A stretch of 19,885 nucleotides of DNA, from positions 1 through 19,885 of the forward strand of contig JAMOOS010000033.1 of the NCBI GenBank assembly GCA_027065245.1, read 5' to 3'. Position 1 is the stretch's first letter; every line of letters begins with the position of its first letter. This DNA is from Desulfuromonadaceae bacterium (lineage in GTDB: Bacteria > Desulfobacterota > Desulfuromonadia > Desulfuromonadales > Desulfuromonadaceae). The translations under genes were made by a program, and so were the position numbers. The notes under the pieces were generated by a model. It searched no databases and was not told the origin of the DNA. It saw nothing but the letters and a program-made list of their open reading frames with translations. This document shows, in pieces, positions 1-7,314 of this stretch.

Positions 1-127
1 AGACGACTGCGTTATCGACACCAAGCTGAAGCTGGTATCCACACCGGCCTACATGCTGGCCGGCTCCATCAGCGAAGCCGCCGCCGGTATTGAAAAAACC
101 ATCACCGAGCTGATGAAGCTGGTGTAG
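1..127 (+). CDS. elbB: Isoprenoid biosynthesis glyoxalase ElbB, C-terminal part
   Basis: Only the last 41 codons are present, read in frame from base 2 to the TAG at 125-127; the gene starts before the window. The segment VSTPAYMLAGSISEAAAGIE followed by a short hydrophobic/charged tail matches what I know of the ElbB C-terminus (TPAYMLA...I.EAA.GI), a DJ-1/PfpI-superfamily protein. ElbB homologues are reported as glyoxalase-like enzymes linked to isoprenoid synthesis; the catalytic cysteine region lies outside the window, so activity cannot be judged. It is followed directly by a hairpin terminator and faces the convergent zinc-ribbon gene. Family assignment rests on a short but characteristic stretch. 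Confidence 0.8.
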   Translation, partial: DDCVIDTKLKLVSTPAYMLAGSISEAAAGIEKTITELMKLV

Positions 128-138
128 TGCAAAACCGG

Positions 139-178
139 ATACGGCACCGGAAAGCAAGCCCGGTGCCGTATTTGTTTA
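139..178 (+). terminator. Rho-independent terminator of elbB
   Basis: A perfect 12-bp stem, ATACGGCACCGG (139-150) with CCGGTGCCGTAT (160-171), encloses a 9-nt loop and is followed by the T-rich run TTGTTTA. It begins 11 bases after the elbB stop. On the opposite strand the hairpin is followed by CCGGTTTTGC, so it may also partly stop transcripts of the convergent gene whose TAA at 176-178 lies in the T-rich tail. Confidence 0.88.
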
Positions 179-1327
179 TCTCCGCCCCTTCCTGCCGACG
201 TGCCGCATATCATCTAGCGCCTCGCAGGCCAATTTGTTACCATTGTCGCACGCTCGGCGCATGGCCGCCATTTCCATGGCATAACGTATGCGGGCGTTTT
301 CATCATCTTTGGCCCGCTGGCACCGCCGCCGGGATTCATACTGGCGCTGTTTCTCTGCTATGGGCAACGGACGCAAAATCTTTTTACTGCTGCCGCCAGA
401 CCGGGTAACCCCGGTCCTCAGCGCGATAAACACAGCCAGCCGTTTCTGTGCCTCCTCATTTTTACGGATGTACAGCAACAGATGCTGATTGGAACGAACA
501 TCCTTCTCCACATCGTACACAGCGTAACCGTATATCTGCTTGCCATCTCCAGCAGCTGCGGCAGCTTTTTCGTGCAACGCTTTGAGAAAGTCGTCACTTA
601 CAGCGATGGTCTGCAGCACATAACGCGCCACTGAGTCGGCAGGCAGATGCCGGTAACGATAAACGGTACTGGCAGTAAACTCCATCAGGTCAATCAACTG
701 ATCAAGGGCCTGATTAAACTGCTCCTGCGTATCGAACATCAACGAAATTTCGACATCGCGTAAACGCCGGTCAAAGGAATGATCAATATAGACCGTAATC
801 GCCTGGCCGATAATCACCAGCACTACCACTGCGACCAGTGCCAGCATTTTTTTCGACCAGCGTCTCCCTGGCCGCGCGGCGGAAACAGCTTCAACCTCGG
901 GGTGCGGCTCTGAAACAGCGGCAGCCCGCTGCTGCGCCAGATGAGCCTTGGCGTACACCACCCCGCAGGCCGGACACATCGAGTCGGGACATATATCTTC
1001 ATCCTTACCGGTACGACGGTAGCCGCATTTCGGGCAGATCACGTCAGCATCTGCCGCCTGCGGACACGACGAGGCGCCCACAGCGTTATCGGTCTCGTAG
1101 AGAACTGCGCCATCTTCACGTTCTATGCGCACCTGGCAGCCCATCGCCTCCAACTCATCCCGGTTGGCACAAGCCTCTTTTTCACCAATGCACTCACACA
1201 CCGGCACCGCATGCCCGTCAGCAAGCCGCTTTAACACTGCTGCATCAATTTTGAGCAGGCGCCGCAGTTCATCCAGTACCTGCTGCGCCGCCACTCCGGT
1301 TACAATGACCCTGCAATTATGTGCCAT
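176..1327 (-). CDS. Zinc-ribbon, single-pass membrane protein of unknown function
   Basis: About 383 residues. Residues 1-75 form an alpha/beta-looking module (VIVTGVAAQQVLDELRRLLK ... LEAMGCQVRIERED) resembling an N-terminal domain I recall from other proteobacterial zinc-ribbon membrane proteins. Next come two zinc-knuckle pairs, CPKCG and CPACG, around residues 98-122 (a CPDSMC stretch lies between), then one hydrophobic helix (about 162-182). The remaining ~200 residues are soluble and probably extracytoplasmic; they contain a basic, Cys-containing C-terminal region. ATG at 1327 is preceded directly by an in-frame GTG at 1330; GAGGT nine bases before the GTG makes that start equally possible. 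It is last in the leftward five-gene run, about 110 bases after the SUMF1-like gene. I do not recognise a specific function; a sensory or assembly role is only a guess. Confidence 0.72.
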   Translation of the reverse strand: MAHNCRVIVTGVAAQQVLDELRRLLKIDAAVLKRLADGHAVPVCECIGEKEACANRDELEAMGCQVRIEREDGAVLYETDNAVGASSCPQAADADVICPKCGYRRTGKDEDICPDSMCPACGVVYAKAHLAQQRAAAVSEPHPEVEAVSAARPGRRWSKKMLALVAVVVLVIIGQAITVYIDHSFDRRLRDVEISLMFDTQEQFNQALDQLIDLMEFTASTVYRYRHLPADSVARYVLQTIAVSDDFLKALHEKAAAAAGDGKQIYGYAVYDVEKDVRSNQHLLLYIRKNEEAQKRLAVFIALRTGVTRSGGSSKKILRPLPIAEKQRQYESRRRCQRAKDDENARIRYAMEMAAMRRACDNGNKLACEALDDMRHVGRKGRR

Positions 1328-1352
1328 CACTCTTACTATACCTCAAAGCAAC

Positions 1353-1398
1353 TGCACATCTGCAAGATGTACACTATTAACTCTGCGCGTATTGGCAA
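1353..1398 (-). promoter_or_regulatory. Possible promoter with overlapping hairpin upstream of the zinc-ribbon gene
   Basis: On the minus strand TTGCCA (1398-1393) and TAGTGT (1376-1371) are 16 bases apart, a weak sigma70-like pair. Immediately downstream TGTACATCT/AGATGTGCA (1373-1353) forms a 9-bp stem with one mismatch and a 3-nt loop, where an operator or attenuator could sit. This would let the zinc-ribbon gene be transcribed apart from the genes upstream. Pattern evidence only. Confidence 0.3.
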
Positions 1399-1436
1399 CA
1401 ACCGTTTCAGGCGGACTCAATTGTCGCCGTTATTTA

Positions 1437-3440
1437 TTATTTTTCTGCTGGCAGTACCAGCCGGAAACCGTAGCGATAACTGTAATCATCCGGCGCTGTA
1501 CGACTGCGATTGGCGGAGCGTACGTAGCGGGCGTCACTGCTCCAGTTGCCGCCGCGCAACACCCTCATGGTGCCAGTGGCAGGGCCGGGCGGATTATTTT
1601 TTACGCTGTAGGTGTAGTAATCGCTGGCGTACCAGTCCTGACACCATTCCGACACGTTTCCGCTCATATCGTACAGGCCGAAACCGTTCTGCTGCTTTTG
1701 TCCCACGGCACTGGTGCCGTTGCTGTTACCATAATACCAGGCAACGCTGTCAACTGCACCGCTGCCGGAATAGATACCGCTGCCGCCACCGCGCGAAGCG
1801 TACTCCCACTGCGCCTCAGATGGCAGGCGATAATTCTTGCCGCTGCTGCTGTTTAGTTGCTGGATGAAATTCTGCACCTCGTTCCAGCTGACGCTTTCCA
1901 CCGGATAGTTGTCCCCCTTTTCAAAATGAGCCGGATTGGCAGACATGATCTTTCGCCACTGTCCTTGGGTAACTTCGTATTTCCCCATCCAGAAACCATC
2001 GACACAGACCTCATGTACCGGCCCTTCATCGCTGTCCCGCTCTGCTTCGCCAGCTGGACTGCCCATCTGATAGCAGCCACCGGCAACCCAGACGAACTCC
2101 ATCCCCGTAGTAGCATCGCTCATGGTGCTGCCGCCAACGCGACCTTCCGCCAGCGCCGGCAAGCCATCGAGCATCATGCCGTCGGCTGAGCCGTTGAGCT
2201 GAAAACCAATAATATCCTGATCGGAGCTAAAGCGAATATAACTTGCCTTGCTTATATCCGCCAAGGTAAAAAAATTTTCAGCAAGTTTCACCGCTTTGCC
2301 GTTACCGGGCAGATTTACTATAGCTGTAGCAACAACCTTACCATCATTATCCAGTGCAGTCAGAGCTACATTGGCAGCAGTATCAGTGGCATTGACAAAC
2401 GCAATACCGCACCAGCCAGCATGATCAGTCTTGCAGAATACTCCGTTGGCACTATTGATATTGACCGCTGTATACCCGGCCAGATCTCTGCCGTCATTGG
2501 TACCAAACAATTCAAACCCGGTAATCGGTGTACTGCAAGCAACTTTAAACCATGCCGCACCGGGCGGCAGTTTCAGACCGGATGCCGTGCCGATATACTT
2601 GCCACCGGCACCAATGACAATGGATGAGGTGGACAATGCTGTGCCAGCGGCAGTATATGGTGTGATGGTCAGAGTCGCCGCCGCGGCAGCGGGATTATAG
2701 GCGACAATCCCTGTCCACCAGTTACTGTCGCTGGCCACGTGGGGATAGTACAACTCTGCCGCACTCTGATCGGTGAGGAGAATACCGCTGAGATAGTGGC
2801 GCGAAGCGGCGGGAGTACTGCCGAACAGTTCCAGACCGATGATGCCTGCGGCATTGCCGATTACCGCCGAGTCTATGGGGCTGTTAAAAGTCGCTGCCAG
2901 ATGCTGGCCCGGCTGCATGGTAACACTCTGCACACTGCCGTCGCTGCCGGTTATGGTGATGGTCTTGGCACTGCTGTTGGTATTGACCAGCGCCATGCCG
3001 GTCCACCATTCATCACTTACGGCGATATGGCTCACGTACAGATCGCCACTGTTGATCCGACTGACTGCGGGAACAGCCACTCGCTGCCCGGCCTGATAAT
3101 ATTTCTCATAGCCGGTACAATTTGCAACAGCAGCATTGGGAACAAATTTCATATAACGTATGTGTTCCGGCTGGCTGAACGCACTACCCACTTTGACTTC
3201 CACTCGACCATGGGGGGCCAGAGACACCGTGCGCGTAGTAAGTTCACCGCCGTTGTCATCATAGGCATACAATGTGCCGGCGAGATTTTTTTCAGCGGCA
3301 TTTATTATCCCGATCTCGGTCTCCCAACTGCCATCGCTGGCAATATGAGGAAAATACAGAACGCCCGTCGCCGCTGCCAGAGCAATCCCTGACCACAGCA
3401 CCAATACCAGTACAGAAACAACAGCAAATATCCGTCTCAT
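1437..3440 (-). CDS. Exported protein: four ~100-aa repeats plus C-terminal SUMF1/FGE-like domain
   Basis: 667 residues. Residues 1-22 are a clear Sec signal peptide (MRRIF, hydrophobic core, ALA-A cleavage). Residues 28-430 hold four tandem beta-rich repeats beginning at about 28, 134, 230 and 334. Residues 445-664 are a formylglycine-generating-enzyme/sulfatase-modifying-factor fold: MEFVWVAGGCYQMGS, GFWMGKYEVTQGQW, YPVESVSWNEV, YRLPSEAQWEYASRGG, GLYDMSGNVSEW and a terminal MRVLRGGNW...GFRLV. The paired cysteines of true FGE (near MCHRSYC in human SUMF1) are replaced (WSSDARYV), so sulfatase modification is unlikely; the fold is often used for binding or other chemistry. The C-terminus resembles variable regions of diversity-generating retroelement targets, but no reverse transcriptase or template repeat is in the window. 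It lies 39 bases after the membrane-protein gene. A surface or periplasmic binding role is inferred. Confidence 0.85.
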   Translation of the reverse strand: MRRIFAVVSVLVLVLWSGIALAAATGVLYFPHIASDGSWETEIGIINAAEKNLAGTLYAYDDNGGELTTRTVSLAPHGRVEVKVGSAFSQPEHIRYMKFVPNAAVANCTGYEKYYQAGQRVAVPAVSRINSGDLYVSHIAVSDEWWTGMALVNTNSSAKTITITGSDGSVQSVTMQPGQHLAATFNSPIDSAVIGNAAGIIGLELFGSTPAASRHYLSGILLTDQSAAELYYPHVASDSNWWTGIVAYNPAAAAATLTITPYTAAGTALSTSSIVIGAGGKYIGTASGLKLPPGAAWFKVACSTPITGFELFGTNDGRDLAGYTAVNINSANGVFCKTDHAGWCGIAFVNATDTAANVALTALDNDGKVVATAIVNLPGNGKAVKLAENFFTLADISKASYIRFSSDQDIIGFQLNGSADGMMLDGLPALAEGRVGGSTMSDATTGMEFVWVAGGCYQMGSPAGEAERDSDEGPVHEVCVDGFWMGKYEVTQGQWRKIMSANPAHFEKGDNYPVESVSWNEVQNFIQQLNSSSGKNYRLPSEAQWEYASRGGGSGIYSGSGAVDSVAWYYGNSNGTSAVGQKQQNGFGLYDMSGNVSEWCQDWYASDYYTYSVKNNPPGPATGTMRVLRGGNWSSDARYVRSANRSRTAPDDYSYRYGFRLVLPAEK
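2151..3359 (-). repeat. Four divergent tandem protein repeats (~100 aa each)
   Basis: The repeat signature is an aromatic-rich opening (LYFPHIASDGSWETEIGIIN at residues 28-47, LYVSHIAVSDEWWTGMALVN at 134-153, LYYPHVASDSNWWTGIVAYN at 230-249, VFCKTDHAGWCGIAFVN at 334-350), then a beta-rich stretch with NxxG-type turns. Repeats 2-4 close with I.G.ELFG or IIGFQLNG. Repeat 4 has lost the LY..H opening and repeat 1 has a diverged end. Divergence is high at DNA level, so this is an old duplication, not a recent expansion. Confidence 0.75.
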
Positions 3441-3479
3441 GATTCAGTCAGTCAAGCTCCCTAAATTTGATTACACGGG

Positions 3480-4157
3480 TCAGAGCCCTGCAACAACTGC
3501 CCCCAGAACAGCAAGGACAAAAATAACCAGCACCAACAACGGCAAGGTATTACATACCAGGCTCCAGGCGGCATCAAACCACTGCCCCATTTGCGGGTTA
3601 TCTTCCCGGGTAACAAGGATAAGGGCGAAACCCAGCAATGCCAGTATAATCGGCAATTGCGGCGAATGCGGCAGCATAAACGACACAAACAGCACCGGGA
3701 TGGCGACCGCTATCAACGCGGTAAATTTCACCCGAAACCAGCGCCACAGGCACCAGCAAAACAGCGCTGTCGCCATCAATACAAACAGTTCGCGATTATT
3801 GTACAGTCGCCCCCAGATGCCATAACGCGGCAGAATCTCCGGCACATTCAAACTGACCAGCAGTGCCAGCATACTGGCAAAGAGAATTCCCAACTGGTAA
3901 ATCGGTCGCACCGGCAATCCCTCGGCGTTCTCGACATCCTTGGGCAACATAACCTGCACGGCAGCAACAAATATACACAGTGGAATCAAAGCATAAAGCG
4001 CCTGATTGTGGACAAAATCGCGCACCTGCCGCAGACCGCTTTGAAGCGGCACCGGCCAGCCAGTCGCTGCTGTCAACCAGTCAGACGGCAAGGAATAACA
4101 GGCACAAAACAGCGCCACTACCACCAGCGAAATCCTCCAGCCACGCTTACAAGCCAT
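3480..4157 (-). CDS. Polytopic membrane protein of unknown function (~7 helices)
   Basis: 225 residues from the ATG at 4157, which is preceded by a strong GGGGGAG ribosome site four bases upstream; an ATG further upstream at 4190 has no such site and was not used. Hydrophobic segments lie at about residues 8-23, 53-70, 88-105, 122-138, 142-160, 165-180 and 198-223, with short loops, some basic (CKRGWR, WRWFRVK). I see no catalytic motif, no transporter signature and no resemblance I can name. It sits between the DGDEF-EAL gene (62-base gap) and the exported SUMF1-like gene (39-base gap), all leftward, so co-transcription is likely. A role with the exported protein or in membrane signalling is conjecture. 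Confidence 0.7.
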   Translation of the reverse strand: MACKRGWRISLVVVALFCACYSLPSDWLTAATGWPVPLQSGLRQVRDFVHNQALYALIPLCIFVAAVQVMLPKDVENAEGLPVRPIYQLGILFASMLALLVSLNVPEILPRYGIWGRLYNNRELFVLMATALFCWCLWRWFRVKFTALIAVAIPVLFVSFMLPHSPQLPIILALLGFALILVTREDNPQMGQWFDAAWSLVCNTLPLLVLVIFVLAVLGAVVAGL

Positions 4158-4219
4158 AAACTCCCCCACGCTACAACTCTGCAAACACAAACTACCGCTG
4201 TATACTCTTTTAAGCCGGT

Positions 4220-6085
4220 TTATGAAACTGTTTTCTCGTTATCGTCGCAATCGCAACAGCCCACGGCACCGGGCAGAGGTTTACCGATGAAATAACCCTG
4301 GGAATAGCCAATACCCATCTCGCAGACAATCCGCTGCAACTCGGCGCTGGAGACATATTCGGCTATAGTATCGATGTTCAGCTCAGTGGCAAAGTGGATG
4401 ATAGCCTCAACAATAGTGCGCGAACGCGCCGAGCTGCCTAACTGTTCGATAAGGCTGCCATCAATTTTGATGTAATCGATATCCAGATGGGAGATGTGGT
4501 CGAAATTGGAGTAGCCGGTACCAAAATCATCTATGGCAACACGTACACCGTAAGTACGTACCTGCTCTATAAAGGCGCGGATAACGTCATAATTGTCGAT
4601 CCCCTGCGATTCGACGATCTCAAAGATAAGCCGTTTGCGTCCTGGCGCCCGGCGGATATGATCAATTATCTGCCAACGGCTTTCCTCGACAACAATATCC
4701 TCGTTGAGCAGATTTACCGAACAGCAGACGTCATTTTCCTCAATAAACCGCAGTGCTGCCTGCAACATAAACACCGTCAGACGGCCATAGATACGGGAAC
4801 GACGCGCCGCTTCCATAAAGAAGTTGGGACCGACTACAGTCCCGTCCTCTTCGCACAGACGCACCAGCGCTTCGTAGTGACTGACTACCGCGCTGCGATT
4901 GTTGTGAATAGGCTGAAAATAGGCGACAATGCGCCCACAGTCGATGGCGTCACGCAACTTGTATGTCCACAACAGATTGGCGCGGCTGGCCTGCACCGTA
5001 TGCAGGTAGCTGGAATAGAACTTGTACGGCGTAAGCACCCGCTTGGCTTCCTTCAGCGCCAAATCGGCGTGCTCGATAATCTGATCGGTGCCTTGCGCTA
5101 CTCCTGCCGTTACCGACAGGCGAAATTCCGTCTGTTCAAATTCAATTCGCTGCTCATTGATTCTGGTAATAAGATAATCGACCGATATACACTGCGGCGA
5201 AGCCTCGCTGAGTACGGCAAACTCATCGCCATCCAGCTTGTACAAGCGTGTTCCCGCCGGAATTAGCGCCTTGATAATTTCACTCATACGGATAAGCAGC
5301 TGATCACCAACCCGTACGCCGTAGTAGTTGTTTATATCTTTGAAACCGTCGACGTCGATAAGCATCAACTGTGGCAAGCGCCACCTTTCCAGGTCTTTTT
5401 TAAGGCGCGCCCGGTTGGGCAGGCCGGTAAGCTCATGGGTATACAACTGGCAGGCCAGCGGCAATACAAACAGAGCAGTTAAAGGGATACTAAGAATCAG
5501 CAAAACAACGCATTGTAACAATGCCCGCTGAAAATTGGCACTGAGCGCTTTGTCAACCAGATCGCTGTCTATATCGGCACCCAGCCAGTAACGGCTACCG
5601 CCGCTGGCCATGCAGGGAATTATAATACTGCGATGGTGGCTATCTCGACCGGCGGAAAGATAAAGTGGCTGCTTCAGCTTGACCAGCACCTCGGCACCAA
5701 CATCGCCATATTTAGCTGACGGCGGATAAACTCGCGCGTCGCTGGTCAGCGCCACGCGCACCGCGCCATCAGCAACAGCCAGGGCATACAGATCCTTCAG
5801 GCCCATCTCAGCCGCCAGATGCTGCAATTTGGCGGCAATACGGCGATAAGGCAGCGGCAACGGCTGGTCGGCAGCGGCAATTACGACACCACCGTCGCCA
5901 ACAACGTAGCGCGCCGCCGTCACCCCGGCATACAGGCGCTCATCTATACTGCGCAACGCCAGACCGCGATCCTCGTAATAGTGGTAAATGCTCAGCAACA
6001 GCAGCAGAAGCATCAGCAACGCCAGGCTGGTAACAAACATCCTGGTGCGATGATTCTTCATCAATTTGCAGGAAAATACCTGCAT
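4220..6085 (-). CDS. Membrane sensor with degenerate GGDEF and EAL domain (likely c-di-GMP phosphodiesterase)
   Basis: 621 residues. A transmembrane helix at about 15-35, a ~150-residue periplasmic sensor region (36-188) and a second helix (about 190-212) precede the cytoplasmic output. The GGDEF domain (about 215-365) has the signature LDGDEF at 284-289, so the first glycine is aspartate, and no RxxD I-site; cyclase activity is doubtful, though GTP binding may remain. The EAL domain (about 380-610) shows EAL at 405-407, VNLLNED, FEIVES, AIDDFGTGYSNF, YIKIDGS, IAEYV and QGYFIGKP, so metal- and substrate-binding residues look intact and c-di-GMP hydrolysis to pGpG is expected. Its ATG overlaps the stop of the upstream diguanylate cyclase as TGATG, with AGGAGG ten bases before it, indicating translational coupling. 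The periplasmic ligand is unknown. Confidence 0.9.
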   Translation of the reverse strand: MQVFSCKLMKNHRTRMFVTSLALLMLLLLLLSIYHYYEDRGLALRSIDERLYAGVTAARYVVGDGGVVIAAADQPLPLPYRRIAAKLQHLAAEMGLKDLYALAVADGAVRVALTSDARVYPPSAKYGDVGAEVLVKLKQPLYLSAGRDSHHRSIIIPCMASGGSRYWLGADIDSDLVDKALSANFQRALLQCVVLLILSIPLTALFVLPLACQLYTHELTGLPNRARLKKDLERWRLPQLMLIDVDGFKDINNYYGVRVGDQLLIRMSEIIKALIPAGTRLYKLDGDEFAVLSEASPQCISVDYLITRINEQRIEFEQTEFRLSVTAGVAQGTDQIIEHADLALKEAKRVLTPYKFYSSYLHTVQASRANLLWTYKLRDAIDCGRIVAYFQPIHNNRSAVVSHYEALVRLCEEDGTVVGPNFFMEAARRSRIYGRLTVFMLQAALRFIEENDVCCSVNLLNEDIVVEESRWQIIDHIRRAPGRKRLIFEIVESQGIDNYDVIRAFIEQVRTYGVRVAIDDFGTGYSNFDHISHLDIDYIKIDGSLIEQLGSSARSRTIVEAIIHFATELNIDTIAEYVSSAELQRIVCEMGIGYSQGYFIGKPLPGAVGCCDCDDNEKTVS

Positions 6086-6942
6086 CAGGCCTCAGCCTCC
6101 TGCAAAACCGTTACCTTATCATCTTCCGGCGGCAGTGCCCGTTCCACCCGGTTACGCCCAAGCCGCTTGGCACGATAGAGTGCTTCATCCGCGCGTGCCA
6201 TCAGAGTACCTTCATCGTCGCTGTCGGGGCAGAAACTGCTAATACCACAGCTGATAGTTATGGAAATCTCCTGGCCGGCATGCTCCACCATAACCCGCTC
6301 TTCCACCCAGCCACGCAGGCGATCAGCCAGAACCATCGCGCCGTCGATGCCGGTGTAAGGCAGCAACAACACAATCTCCTCGCCGCCATAGCGGAACACC
6401 CGGTCAAAATCGCGCACGCTGTTATCGAGCAGGCGGGCCAGCGACTGCAGCACCCGGTCGCCCACAGAATGACCAAAACTGTCGTTAACCCGCTTAAAAT
6501 AGTCAATATCGATCATCATTACCGACAATTCCAAACCATAGCGACGCGCCTTGGCCACCTCTTGACTCAAGCTGCGATCGAGATAACGGCGATTGTATAT
6601 CCCCATAAGCGGGTCAGTGACATTTTCGTGTTCAAGATGACACAGACGGGTTACATCATCAGCGGTTTTAGCCGACAGGGAACAGACAATAAGCACAAAC
6701 AGCGCCCCCAGATTGAAAATCGCCGGCACCACCATATTGGACCAATGATGCGCCGCACCCCAAAACAGGTGGGCGTACAACAGGTAACCGACGATAAACA
6801 TACCGATAAACACCGATAGCAACATCCAGGCAAAACGCAAGCTTCCACACGGCAGACGTTGCCACAAACGTTTTACCGGTATCAGCGCCGCCACCAGCAC
6901 CAGCGCACCGACAACAACAAGAAAATTAGCTAGAGCTTCCAT
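6085..6942 (-). CDS. Membrane diguanylate cyclase (GGDEF) with I-site
   Basis: About 285 residues from the ATG at 6942, chosen because AGGG lies eight bases upstream; an in-frame GTG at 6948 is possible. Three hydrophobic segments near residues 6-23, 35-58 and 68-89 form an N-terminal membrane module, followed by a cytoplasmic GGDEF domain with DPLMGIYNRRYLD, MMIDIDYFKRVNDSFGHSVGD, the active-site motif RYGGEEI, and DEALYRAKRLGRNRV at the C-terminus. RDFD stands exactly five residues before GGEEI, matching the RxxD inhibitory I-site, so product feedback is expected. It should make c-di-GMP from two GTP. It is first in the leftward five-gene run and overlaps the next gene by one base (TGATG). 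No convincing sigma70 promoter was found upstream. Confidence 0.92.
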   Translation of the reverse strand: MEALANFLVVVGALVLVAALIPVKRLWQRLPCGSLRFAWMLLSVFIGMFIVGYLLYAHLFWGAAHHWSNMVVPAIFNLGALFVLIVCSLSAKTADDVTRLCHLEHENVTDPLMGIYNRRYLDRSLSQEVAKARRYGLELSVMMIDIDYFKRVNDSFGHSVGDRVLQSLARLLDNSVRDFDRVFRYGGEEIVLLLPYTGIDGAMVLADRLRGWVEERVMVEHAGQEISITISCGISSFCPDSDDEGTLMARADEALYRAKRLGRNRVERALPPEDDKVTVLQEAEA

Positions 6943-7314
6943 CAACACAACCCTGAAAACGTCATTTAATGTGGTATTTTGACAACACTACACCACACAC
7001 AGCAGCAATATAATTAGCGCAACCAAATAAGTGATATCTACTATCATTAAGATTGCAACCAGCTCCCTATGTTTAGTATGTTACGCCCGACAAAGCAAGA
7101 ATTTAATACAGTTTCGCCGTAGCAAACCACGCAAAGTATTTACCAGTTTCACAATCACCCGCGTCGCACAGGCACAACAGAAATAATGTGGCATGCAGTC
7201 GCAGCAATCATTACTGTTTGCACACCACCGAGTCGGATGCTATACATGCATCGTTCGTCACCGTATAGCTGCGGCAGCGAAATACTTATCTCCACCCTGT
7301 GAGGTATTTTAACT
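6943..7314 (+). other. Divergent intergenic region
   Basis: About 370 bases between the leftward cyclase gene and the rightward peptidase gene, visibly richer in A+T than its surroundings. No ORF, tRNA or strong hairpin was seen. It must carry promoters for both directions. A fair rightward candidate is annotated separately; leftward I see only weak matches. Short inverted repeats such as GATGC/GCATC (7236-7252) are too small to call. Confidence 0.6.
7218..7246 (+). promoter_or_regulatory. Candidate sigma70 promoter for the M24 peptidase gene
   Basis: TTGCAC (7218-7223) and TATACA (7241-7246) are separated by 17 bases, giving a predicted start near 7253 and a leader of about 60 bases. The -10 is good, the -35 only partial. 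GAGGT at 7301-7305 is the ribosome site. Confidence 0.4.

Noticed and set aside
1461..1565. Calling a complete diversity-generating retroelement
   Set aside because: No reverse transcriptase ORF and no adenine-rich template copy of this region were found in the window.
1125..1856. 243-residue rightward ORF spanning the gap between two leftward genes
   Set aside because: It lies antisense to two well-supported genes, has low-complexity Ser/Thr/Ala composition typical of a shadow frame, and no ribosome site.
1437..2120. Annotating the SUMF1 domain as an active formylglycine-generating enzyme
   Set aside because: The redox cysteine pair of that enzyme is replaced by Ser and Val, and no sulfatase gene is nearby.
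6979..7014. TTGACA and TATAAT as a rightward promoter
   Set aside because: The boxes are 24 bases apart, too far for sigma70, and lie 300 bases before the next rightward gene.
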